Positions 1 to 5,767 of a DNA stretch of 29,270 bases are shown piece after piece. The position numbers were made by a program, and so were the translations under genes. The notes below the pieces were generated by a model that searched no databases, had not been told where the DNA came from, and worked only from the letters and a program-made list of their open reading frames with translations. Origin of the DNA: a virus. Position 1 is the first letter of the stretch, and each line of letters begins with the position of its first letter. The stretch is from positions 1-29,270 of IMG/VR virus record IMGVR_UViG_3300037189_017202; one strand, 5' to 3'.

Positions 1-204
1 CAGACCGACGAGATCCCCGACGAGTCCATCCCGCCGCCGACCGAGGTGTGCGAGGCGATCTCGCTCGCCGACCCGGGCACATCGTCGTGCCAGAGCGATC
101 TTATTGGGTGCGCCGTGCGAGGTGACGAGGGAATCTGCTGCCACGTGACAGCTGGGATCTGCTGCTCGTGGTCCGGTTCCTCACACGGATGCGTGACCTG
201 GTAG
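1..204 (+). CDS. Cysteine-rich protein, 3' end only (8-Cys module)
   Basis: The frame is open from the window edge to TAG at 202-204, giving the last 67 residues of a protein whose start lies outside. It contains one module with eight cysteines: three spaced single Cys, a CC pair, six residues, a second CC pair followed by SW, and a final Cys near the C-terminus (GCVTW). The same order occurs three times in the next gene, 39 bases downstream, so the two are paralogues from a tandem duplication. A cysteine pattern of this kind usually means a disulfide-rich exported protein. I do not recognise the family and no function can be assigned. Confidence 0.7.
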   Translation, partial: QTDEIPDESIPPPTEVCEAISLADPGTSSCQSDLIGCAVRGDEGICCHVTAGICCSWSGSSHGCVTW

Positions 205-243
205 ACGATTCTCTAGACAACCATTTTCCCAGGAGTGTGATTG

Positions 244-957
244 ATGCGTATTGCAATGCTGATGTGGATTGCCGCGGCCCTCACCATCGGGTGCGCCGCC
301 GACTCGAGACCGCCCATCGCCGAGCGGGCGCATGCAGCGCACATCGACGACGCAGGGACCATCCCGCCATACGTGTGCGAGGCACTGGTAGGTGAGCAGA
401 CCTGCACCGAGAGCGCAGACATGATCTGCGCCTACGGATCCGGCATCGGCTTTTGCTGCCACGGCGGTTACTGCTGCCGCTGGTCGCATCAGATCGGCGG
501 TGGGTCTGGCATGGTGTGCGGAGAGGACTCCGACGTAGTCGAGTCGCTGGTGGAGTCGCCGAGTCCAGAGCTGTGCGCTGAACTTGGCGAGGGCGCATGC
601 GATCCAGGCAGCGATCTGCGATGCCAGGATTGGGGCGGGGGATGGGGGATGTGTTGCCACGCAGGGTACTGCTGCCAGTGGCAACCTCCGGGCGACATGG
701 CATGCGGATACCCGGAGGAGGTTTTCGCGCCGACAGGCGAGGCTTGCAGCTCGTGCCACATAGACGAGGTCGCGAGCTCGCCGCCGCCGGGTGACGTGTG
801 TAACGCGCTCGTTGGAAACGCGCAGTGCGAGCTGTCGAGCGAGCTGATGAACATCCGGTGTGGATACGGGGGCGGCGGCGGGCGTTGCTGCCTATACGTA
901 GACGGTCGCGTTAACTACTGCTGCGATTGGGACGCGAGCGGAACGAGCTGCCTGTAG
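244..957 (+). CDS. Exported cysteine-rich protein with three 8-Cys repeats, probable lipoprotein
   Basis: This encodes 237 residues. The ATG at 244 is chosen because AGGAG lies 8 bases upstream; an in-frame TTG at 241 is less likely. The N-terminus is a short basic and hydrophobic signal (MRIAMLMWIAAALTIGC). Cys17 could be lipidated, but the lipobox is imperfect (T at -3). Three repeats follow, at about residues 45-92, 111-154 and 186-236, each with the order C, C, C, CC, CC, C. The first two share a GYCC(R/Q)W signature; the third is looser. A separate CSSCH sits at 168-172, between repeats 2 and 3. The repeats match the partial upstream gene. The product is probably a disulfide-stabilised surface or secreted protein. 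Its place beyond the endolysin and on the opposite strand means it could be a phage cargo gene or the first host gene past the prophage. Confidence 0.75.
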   Translation: MRIAMLMWIAAALTIGCAADSRPPIAERAHAAHIDDAGTIPPYVCEALVGEQTCTESADMICAYGSGIGFCCHGGYCCRWSHQIGGGSGMVCGEDSDVVESLVESPSPELCAELGEGACDPGSDLRCQDWGGGWGMCCHAGYCCQWQPPGDMACGYPEEVFAPTGEACSSCHIDEVASSPPPGDVCNALVGNAQCELSSELMNIRCGYGGGGGRCCLYVDGRVNYCCDWDASGTSCL

Positions 958-984
958 TGTCGGAGGTGGCGGTGGCTGCGACAA

Positions 985-1632
985 CTAACCTGTGGCGCGG
1001 ATAAATAGCTCGGGATCGAGCCACTCGCCGCCGAGCTCGCGCACGCCGAAATGCAGATGCCTCGCGTCGCCGTCGCGTGGATTGTCCCCGACGCGCCCGA
1101 CTGTGAATCCGGTCATGACCCACTCACCGACGCTAACCGCCGTGTCCATGAGGTGGTTGTAGATCGACTGCAGCCCGTTGCTGTGGTTGATCGACACCTG
1201 GTGCCCGGTCGGCGTCGCGCCAGCGAACGAGACCCGGCCGTCGGCGCCCGCGATCGCCGACACGCCAATCGGTACCACCCAGCGCGGCCGGCCGTCCGGC
1301 CCGCGCCCGGCGGCGCCGCCGTTGCCGGTGAAAGACGGCTCGTCGCCGGCCGCGAACGGGTAGAAGTAATCCACTCCGTCGTGGTCGGGACGCGACGGAT
1401 TGCGCGTTTTGAAACCGCTGGTGATCACCGCGCGGCGCCCGTCCGGCAGCACCGGCATCGGACAGCGCAGGAACCGCCGGGACGCGTCGATCGAGTTGCG
1501 CGTCATCGTTCCCGGCCGCCCGTCGACAGTCAGCGCCGCGCTGAGTTGGAACATCCGCACGACCCACGCGACATCCTCCGCGGTGAGCCGGCCCGCAGCG
1601 AGCTCGGCCGCCACGTACTCGGCTGCCGTCAT
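985..1632 (-). CDS. M23-family peptidase endolysin
   Basis: This 215-residue protein is a candidate lytic enzyme that cuts peptide cross-links in peptidoglycan. The zinc-peptidase M23 (LytM/lysostaphin-type) motifs are visible: HDGVD with His84 and Asp88, His160 in a YNHL context, and HLH at 192-194. Residues 15-50 (VVRMFQL...LTVDGRPGTMTRNSI) resemble a PG_binding_1 repeat, so the order is wall binding first, catalysis second. There is no signal peptide, so export would need a holin or a similar route. The start overlaps the end of the upstream membrane gene by 4 bases (ATGA). It is the last gene of the minus-strand block and converges with the cysteine-rich gene 27 bases away. Confidence 0.85.
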   Translation of the reverse strand: MTAAEYVAAELAAGRLTAEDVAWVVRMFQLSAALTVDGRPGTMTRNSIDASRRFLRCPMPVLPDGRRAVITSGFKTRNPSRPDHDGVDYFYPFAAGDEPSFTGNGGAAGRGPDGRPRWVVPIGVSAIAGADGRVSFAGATPTGHQVSINHSNGLQSIYNHLMDTAVSVGEWVMTGFTVGRVGDNPRDGDARHLHFGVRELGGEWLDPELFIRATG

Positions 1633-2066
1633 CGCAGCTCGCCGCTCGGCAGGCGGAATGCCGCTCCGCCGGCGTAGGCGCGGCGGTACTCCTCGAGCAC
1701 AGCGCGGCCCTCGTGACGCGGATCGATGAGCGACTCGGTGCGGCGCGCGACTGGCTCCGTCTCCTCACCGGCCACCACGATCGCCAGCGCGCATCCGCCG
1801 ATCGTGACGCCCGCCGCGATCGCTTTCGCCTTGATCGAATCCCAGTTCGGCCGGTCGCCGGAGAGCAGCACCTTGAATTCGTCGACCAGCGCGCCCAGCG
1901 CCGGAGCGCTCGCTTGCGTGCAGTCGACGACTGCGCCGGCCGCCCGCGTAGCGGCGCCGCACCCCGTCGATAGCCACCCAAGCCCGAGCGCGATCCCGAC
2001 CACGAACAGCGCGATCGTCAACGTACCTGCAACGTCGTGTTCCTTTTGGATATCCGTCTTCATCAT
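1629..2066 (-). CDS. Small membrane protein / possible lipoprotein of the lysis cassette
   Basis: The product has 145 residues, starting at tandem ATG codons (2066 or 2063) without a strong Shine-Dalgarno. Residues 14-32 are strongly hydrophobic and end in LSTGC, so Cys36 could be a lipidation site or the segment could be a simple anchor. A second hydrophobic stretch lies at 84-100, and the C-terminus is charged. It sits between a membrane coiled-coil protein and the M23 endolysin, overlapping the latter by 4 bases. From position, a holin, antiholin or outer-membrane spanin role is possible, but I see no family-specific motif. The function is unassigned; the gene itself is well supported by coupling and codon use. 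Confidence 0.65.
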   Translation of the reverse strand: MMKTDIQKEHDVAGTLTIALFVVGIALGLGWLSTGCGAATRAAGAVVDCTQASAPALGALVDEFKVLLSGDRPNWDSIKAKAIAAGVTIGGCALAIVVAGEETEPVARRTESLIDPRHEGRAVLEEYRRAYAGGAAFRLPSGELR

Positions 2067-2098
2067 CTGACTCTGACTTTCTGGCCACGTGGGCCCGG

Positions 2099-2503
2099 TT
2101 ACTCATCATCGTGATCCCCGTTGCCCGGGTCGCCGTCAAGTTCGTTCCGCTCCGTCGGTGCCGGGGTTCGCCTCCGGCGCTGCACCGACGCCGGCACCGA
2201 CGGCTGCACCGACGGCATCCGCTTAGTCTCGATGGCGCGCGTCTCTGTGATCGCGACGGGCACAGATGCGCCGTTGATTTTGAGCAGCGTGTCGACCTTG
2301 CTGTCGAGGCGCGTTGTTGCCTCGGCGGATGCGGCCTGCGCCGCCGCGAGCGCCTTGAGCGCCTCCGAGTACCGATCCTGCGACCGGCTTAGCCTGCTCA
2401 CGGCCCACTTGATCGCGCCGGCGAGCGCACCACCGACGATCGTGATCGCGCTCATCAGCCCCGCGAGCTGGCCGTTGTCCATCGTCGGCGGCGTGTCGGG
2501 CAC
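2099..2503 (-). CDS. Membrane-anchored coiled-coil protein, holin or spanin candidate
   Basis: I choose the GTG at 2503, giving 134 residues, because GGGAGG lies 9 bases upstream and the stop of the preceding gene is 2 bases away, so the two are coupled. An ATG at 2482 is the alternative start. After a short N-terminus there is one transmembrane segment (about residues 13-33, AGLMSAITIVGGALAGAIKW). A long helix rich in Ala, Gln, Glu and Arg follows (about 35-75) and is a probable coiled coil. The tail is basic, then very acidic (DGDPGNGDHDDE). One membrane pass with a coiled coil just upstream of an endolysin fits a holin accessory or inner-membrane spanin. This is inference from layout, not from a recognised family. 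Confidence 0.6.
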   Translation of the reverse strand: MPDTPPTMDNGQLAGLMSAITIVGGALAGAIKWAVSRLSRSQDRYSEALKALAAAQAASAEATTRLDSKVDTLLKINGASVPVAITETRAIETKRMPSVQPSVPASVQRRRRTPAPTERNELDGDPGNGDHDDE

Positions 2504-2505
2504 TG

Positions 2506-2703
2506 CTACTCGCCTCCCTCGCCGCGCATCGGGCACACCTGAGGCATGGACGACTGGCCGCTCGTCGATGGGAATCCCGACGTGCAGTCGACCACGCAGC
2601 TGTATATGAACGACTCGTTGCGCTCGCCGCCGGCAGCGCGCTCGAGCTCCATGGCGCCGAGCTGCCGGATCGTTTCGCGGGTCACACGTAGCTGTCTCTT
2701 CAT
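2506..2703 (-). CDS. RiPP-precursor-like small protein (class I lanthipeptide-type leader)
   Basis: This encodes 65 residues from ATG 2703, with GGAGG 6 bases upstream. The N-terminal part, TRETIRQLGAMELERAAGG, matches the leader pattern of many class I lanthipeptide precursors (L-x-R/K-E-T-I/L-R-x-L-x-x-x-E-L-x-x-V/A-x-GG). A double-glycine cleavage site would follow residue 26. The putative core of about 39 residues holds three cysteines (SCVVDC and VCPM) and many Ser/Thr (TSGFPSTSGQSS), as needed for thioether rings. No lanthionine synthetase, transporter or protease is in the window, so modification would have to occur in trans. The last codons double as the ribosome binding site of the next gene. 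The alternative is a phage lysis-cassette protein whose helix only resembles this leader. Confidence 0.6.
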   Translation of the reverse strand: MKRQLRVTRETIRQLGAMELERAAGGERNESFIYSCVVDCTSGFPSTSGQSSMPQVCPMRGEGGE

Positions 2704-2724
2704 CGCAAACCTCCGATCGTCGTC

Positions 2725-2751
2725 GTGTTCACGCGATCACCGCCACGTCAA
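2725..2751 (-). promoter_or_regulatory. Possible promoter of the RiPP/lysis cassette (variant of the repeated element)
   Basis: On the minus strand TTGACG is followed after 14 bases by TGAACACGACG. This is a weak match to the TTGACA-N14-TGATCCT(G/C)ACG element seen four times elsewhere in the window. Here it lies 42 bases from the first base of the leader before the start codon, and a normal Shine-Dalgarno is present, so the transcript would have a leader. Confidence is low because TGATCCT is only partly conserved. Confidence 0.35.
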
Positions 2752-2754
2752 GCC

Positions 2755-2770
2755 CCGCAGCATTATGCGG
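2755..2770. repeat. Inverted repeat in a divergent intergenic gap (operator candidate)
   Basis: CCGCA and TGCGG flank a 6-base spacer in the 96-base gap between the divergent RiPP-like (minus) and small plus-strand genes. This gap is the only place in the left half where both strands need a promoter, so a dyad here could be an operator. The arms are only 5 bases and could arise by chance in GC-rich DNA. Confidence 0.25.
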
Positions 2771-2799
2771 CATTGTACCTACACCCGACCACGCGCACG

Positions 2800-2982
2800 A
2801 TGCCACCCATGACGAACTACACCGCCACGCTCCGCCAAAAGAACGCCGACGGGTCGAATCGCCGCGTCGCGTACATCGGCGTCCCTGATCATCATACGGA
2901 CGAGCTCGAGCGCGTGCTCATGGCCGATGACGACGTGCTCGCGTTCACCGAGTACGCGCGCAAAACCGACGATCACGTGTAG
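2800..2982 (+). CDS. Small hypothetical protein
   Basis: This encodes 60 residues from ATG 2800, or 57 from ATG 2809 (MTNYTATLRQKNADG...). Neither start has a good Shine-Dalgarno. The protein is short, polar and without cysteines, a signal peptide or a membrane segment. The middle (HHTDELERVLMADDDVLAFTEYA) reads like a helix-rich acidic domain. It lies on the plus strand, 11 bases before a lipoprotein gene, in an island within the minus-strand phage block. I do not recognise it. Support comes from the tight spacing and from residue composition that looks like real protein. Confidence 0.5.
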   Translation: MPPMTNYTATLRQKNADGSNRRVAYIGVPDHHTDELERVLMADDDVLAFTEYARKTDDHV

Positions 2983-2993
2983 AGGGGACCACC

Positions 2994-3560
2994 ATGAAAA
3001 CGGCTCTCTCGATTTTCAGTCTGGTCATCATGGCGTGCGCCGACGGCGGATCGGCGCCTCCGAGCTCCGTCATCGAAGACCTCGCCGCCGCCGGCCTCGC
3101 TCCACGGGTGATCAAGTTGAGCCCGCTCAGCGGCCAGGCGCTCACCAACGGCTCGAGCGGCGGGTTCCAGATCAGCGACGGACGGTTGACCGGTGGCTGG
3201 TCGCCCGACGACGACCGCGACTTTTTGGCTGTGCCCGTTCATCTGGTCGCCGGCGAGCGGATCGAGGCTGCCTATGCGTCGGTCTACGGCGCGCGGGGGA
3301 TCCGCGTGCTGATGTCGCTCGTCGCGCACAGCGACGCCTTCCACGTCGGTGGCCAGCTCGTCGTGGCGCAGTCGGAGCTCGAGCGCCGGCTGCAGACGGT
3401 CGAACTGAACCTCGACCGCGAGGGGCTGTCAGACGAGTGGCGCGTTGTGAGCGCCGGGCCGCGTAGCTACTGGCTCGCGTTCTCTGCGCGGGTGCTCAAG
3501 ACCGGCGAGGAGGGCGCCCCCATCGTCGGGCCGATCGTCTTCGTGACGTCGACCCGCTAG
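2994..3560 (+). CDS. Predicted lipoprotein, phage-borne cargo (moron)
   Basis: This encodes 188 residues from ATG 2994, with GAGGGG 6 bases upstream. The N-terminus MKTALSIFSLVIMAC is a signal peptide with a lipobox-like IMAC, so Cys15 is the likely lipidated residue. The mature part is a single domain of alternating beta-type segments (GWSPDDDRDFLAVPVHLVAGERI..., ...WLAFSARVLKTGEEG...) without a motif I recognise. It is transcribed against the surrounding tail and lysis genes, and its stop overlaps the fibre gene's stop on a shared palindromic CTAG. A lipoprotein has no obvious role in a virion. Envelope modification during lysogeny, such as superinfection exclusion, is a reasonable but untested guess. 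Confidence 0.65.
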   Translation: MKTALSIFSLVIMACADGGSAPPSSVIEDLAAAGLAPRVIKLSPLSGQALTNGSSGGFQISDGRLTGGWSPDDDRDFLAVPVHLVAGERIEAAYASVYGARGIRVLMSLVAHSDAFHVGGQLVVAQSELERRLQTVELNLDREGLSDEWRVVSAGPRSYWLAFSARVLKTGEEGAPIVGPIVFVTSTR

Positions 3561-4681
3561 CCACGCGGCGAGCGGGTCCGCGAGAACACCGGGCGAATCG
3601 TGCTGACGTACAGCCCTGTAGCATTCGGGTCAAACTGGATCTCGATCCGGCCCGTGGACATCAGGACTCTATCCGTTGGCATGATCGAAAACTTAGTCCA
3701 CGTCGCCGGAGGATTGGTAATCAGGTTAGATCCGCCCAACGCATCACCGATGATCACGGACGTTATGTTCGCGGCCGGCTGGTACAACACCTTGCACAAT
3801 AGGTCGGTCGTACCGTTGCCGTAGATCTCGACGATGACATCTTCGAGCACGTCGCCGTCCTCTACGATCAGCGGGAGAAAGAAGGACGCCGCGGCGGTAA
3901 ACTGCGTCACGAACATCGCCGACGCGTTCGCCGGGTTCGCGGCCTGCGCTACGGTCGCGCCCGATCCGAGCAGCAGCGCGGACGGAAGAAGGCCAATGAC
4001 CACCTCGCGCGGACGTCGTGCGGAGCCGACTTCGGCATCGAAGATCATATTAAAGTCGTCGCTGAAGATGTTCGATCCCTGCGCGTACGATCGCGGACGT
4101 CCGTACGGCAGTCCGATGCCGATGTAGCTCCGACCGGTTCCGTTCGTGGTGAGGTTGATCGCCGTGCCAGCCACAGCGAGCGCACTCGATGTAGCGAGCC
4201 GGATCGCATCGGCGCTGTCGCGGATCACCCAATAGTTGGTGTCGGGTGCGAGCGGCGCAGGGAGTCCGCTGTGTGCCGCCCCGGTCCCGTAACCAAAGAC
4301 ATTAACCGGACCGTCGCCTGTCACGAGACCGTGGCCTGCGATCGTAAGCCGATCGGTTCCCGAGTCGGCGCTGAACCTGTAGAACGGGAACGGCGGTCCG
4401 TTCGCCGCCTGGTAGAGAAAGCGGGTGAGGAGGTATCGCGGCCCGGTGCCGTCGACCGTGATGTTGATCGCCGTCGTAGCATTCGCGTTCGCCTGCGACG
4501 TGGCCAGCCGGATCGTGTTCGCGTCGATGCGGATCACCCAATAGTTCGTCGCGGATAGTAGTGGCGCGGTGTGGCTACCCGAGTAGAGGATCTGCACGGG
4601 GCCATCGCCCGTGACGAACGGGTGACCGGTAATGGTGATGTTGTCGGTCGCGGAGTCGGCGGTGAACGAGAAGATCGTCAT
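3557..4681 (-). CDS. Tail fibre / receptor-binding protein candidate with a duplicated N-terminal domain
   Basis: This encodes 374 residues. The ATG at 4681 is chosen because GAGG lies 7 bases upstream and it overlaps the gp46-like stop by 4 bases. Residues about 4-85 and 102-187 are two copies of one beta-rich unit, with shared blocks TD..TI.GH..VTGDGPV, TNYWVIR, IRLATS and a closing GTG. The C-terminal half (190-374) is a different beta-rich, Ala/Ser/Asn-rich domain. It is the last tail gene after the baseplate, where fibres usually lie in Mu-like phages. The N-terminal repeats could be the virion attachment or shaft and the C-terminal part the receptor binder. No chaperone gene follows. 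Confidence 0.6.
   Translation of the reverse strand: MTIFSFTADSATDNITITGHPFVTGDGPVQILYSGSHTAPLLSATNYWVIRIDANTIRLATSQANANATTAINITVDGTGPRYLLTRFLYQAANGPPFPFYRFSADSGTDRLTIAGHGLVTGDGPVNVFGYGTGAAHSGLPAPLAPDTNYWVIRDSADAIRLATSSALAVAGTAINLTTNGTGRSYIGIGLPYGRPRSYAQGSNIFSDDFNMIFDAEVGSARRPREVVIGLLPSALLLGSGATVAQAANPANASAMFVTQFTAAASFFLPLIVEDGDVLEDVIVEIYGNGTTDLLCKVLYQPAANITSVIIGDALGGSNLITNPPATWTKFSIMPTDRVLMSTGRIEIQFDPNATGLYVSTIRPVFSRTRSPRG
4121..4672 (-). repeat. Intragenic tandem domain duplication in the fibre gene
   Basis: Two coding units, 4427-4672 and 4121-4378, encode the repeated VTGDGPV...TNYWVIR...IRLATS domain of the fibre protein. They are clearly diverged in DNA but conserved in protein, indicating an old duplication under selection. 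Confidence 0.75.
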
Positions 4682-5172
4682 CGGAGGTCCTCGGCAATGG
4701 TTGCGTCCCACGCGTGGGAGAATCGAAGCGCGATCGGGTCGCGGCCGGGTCGGTACGCGGTGACCTGGATCAGCTGCACGCCTACCGTGAGCTCGGCCTC
4801 GATGTCGAGTCGCTCCACAGCGCGATCGACGATCGCCCATTGCAGCGACTCGCGCGAGTACTCGACTGCGAGACCTTGGTTCTCGGCTGTGCGCTTCGAT
4901 CGATCAAGCAGCCACAGCCGCGAACCGATCAGGTCGCCCTCGACGGCCGCGAACTCGTCAGCCCACCAGCCGCGTCTATCCGTAACGTCACCGCTCGGTG
5001 GAACGTCGTCGTCGCCCGCGCGGCGATCGAGGTATAGCGAGAGCAAGATCGCCGTGACGAGCCCGACGTCCGACGCAAGGTCGTCGTCGATCTTGACCAG
5101 GTCGGCGGAGACCGCCACATTGCTCCACACCAATCCGAGGTCGCCGAGCGTGAGCGCTGATGATGTCGCCAT
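4678..5172 (-). CDS. Baseplate protein, Mu gp46-like (GP46 family)
   Basis: This encodes 164 residues from ATG 5172, 4 bases after the gp48-like stop, with GGGAGC upstream. The family signature is clear: an early acidic segment (VKIDDDLASDVGLVTAILLSLYLDRRA) then DRRGWWADEF at about residues 65-74, followed by SRLWLLDRSK. In Mu, gp46 is a wedge component homologous to T4 gp25 and joins the inner baseplate to the sheath. Its position is unusual: in Mu the order is gp45, gp46, gp47, gp48, whereas here it lies after gp48. It overlaps the fibre gene by 4 bases. Confidence 0.85.
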   Translation of the reverse strand: MATSSALTLGDLGLVWSNVAVSADLVKIDDDLASDVGLVTAILLSLYLDRRAGDDDVPPSGDVTDRRGWWADEFAAVEGDLIGSRLWLLDRSKRTAENQGLAVEYSRESLQWAIVDRAVERLDIEAELTVGVQLIQVTAYRPGRDPIALRFSHAWDATIAEDLR

Positions 5173-5176
5173 TGGT

Positions 5177-5767
5177 TCAGCTCCCAATGATATCGCGGTC
5201 GGTGCGCGAGAACGCGTGATCGGTCTTTGCGGCGATCGACTCGACGACATATCCGCGCTCGTGCGAGTGCGTGATCGTGTCGAGCTCCTCCTGCGCGGCG
5301 TCGATGTAGTAGGTTCCCGGCAGCGACGGATCGCGGTAGACGAAGAACCGGTAGATCTCTCGCTGATCTGCCAGCACCGTGTCATCGCTCGGCGTGCGCT
5401 CGATGATGACCACGTCATCGGCATCCTGCGCGAGCAGCGGAGCGAGCGCGCGGCGGATGTCCTCTGGACGCACGCCTTGCTGGCGCACGGTCGCGGCGAG
5501 CGCGCGAGTCTGACGCTCCTCCTCGGTCGCGGCTGCCGAGATCGCGAATTGCTCCTCGTACTCGGGCAGAAGCTCTACCGCGGTGGCAGGGTCCGACTCG
5601 CGTAGCAGGTCGCGCGCACGCTCGTCCACGCGCGCGAGCTCGTCGGCCGCGCCAAGCAGCAGCTTGTAGACCAGGGACTCCGGAACCAGCTGCCACAGCC
5701 GGCCCGGCGGCAGCAGCAGAGCTTGCATCCGCGCGTAGGCCTCCGCCGCGAGGACCGCTAGACCCAC
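5177..5767 (-). CDS. Baseplate/tail protein, Mu gp48-like (YmfQ/DUF2313 family)
   Basis: The N-terminal signature YARMQALLLPPGRLW, followed by a helix with DELARVDERARDLLRESDPATA.ELLPEYE, is typical of the DUF2313/YmfQ family (Mu gp48), a baseplate wedge component. I choose GTG 5767, which overlaps the end of the J gene by 10 bases and keeps residues before the LPPG..W motif as in relatives (196 residues). ATG 5728 would be a shorter alternative. The reading frame continues upstream inside the J gene, but that part is an antisense-like shadow with biased Arg composition. It precedes gp46 by 4 bases. Confidence 0.8.
   Translation of the reverse strand: MGLAVLAAEAYARMQALLLPPGRLWQLVPESLVYKLLLGAADELARVDERARDLLRESDPATAVELLPEYEEQFAISAAATEEERQTRALAATVRQQGVRPEDIRRALAPLLAQDADDVVIIERTPSDDTVLADQREIYRFFVYRDPSLPGTYYIDAAQEELDTITHSHERGYVVESIAAKTDHAFSRTDRDIIGS

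Noticed and set aside
958-984. Possible terminator between the convergent cysteine-rich and endolysin genes
   Set aside because: Only a 5-bp TGTCG/CGACA pairing with a long loop is visible and there is no T-tract.
2017-2145. Additional TTGACG hexamers on the minus strand near 2020 and 2140
   Set aside because: Both lie inside coding sequence and lack the TGATCCT part at the right distance.
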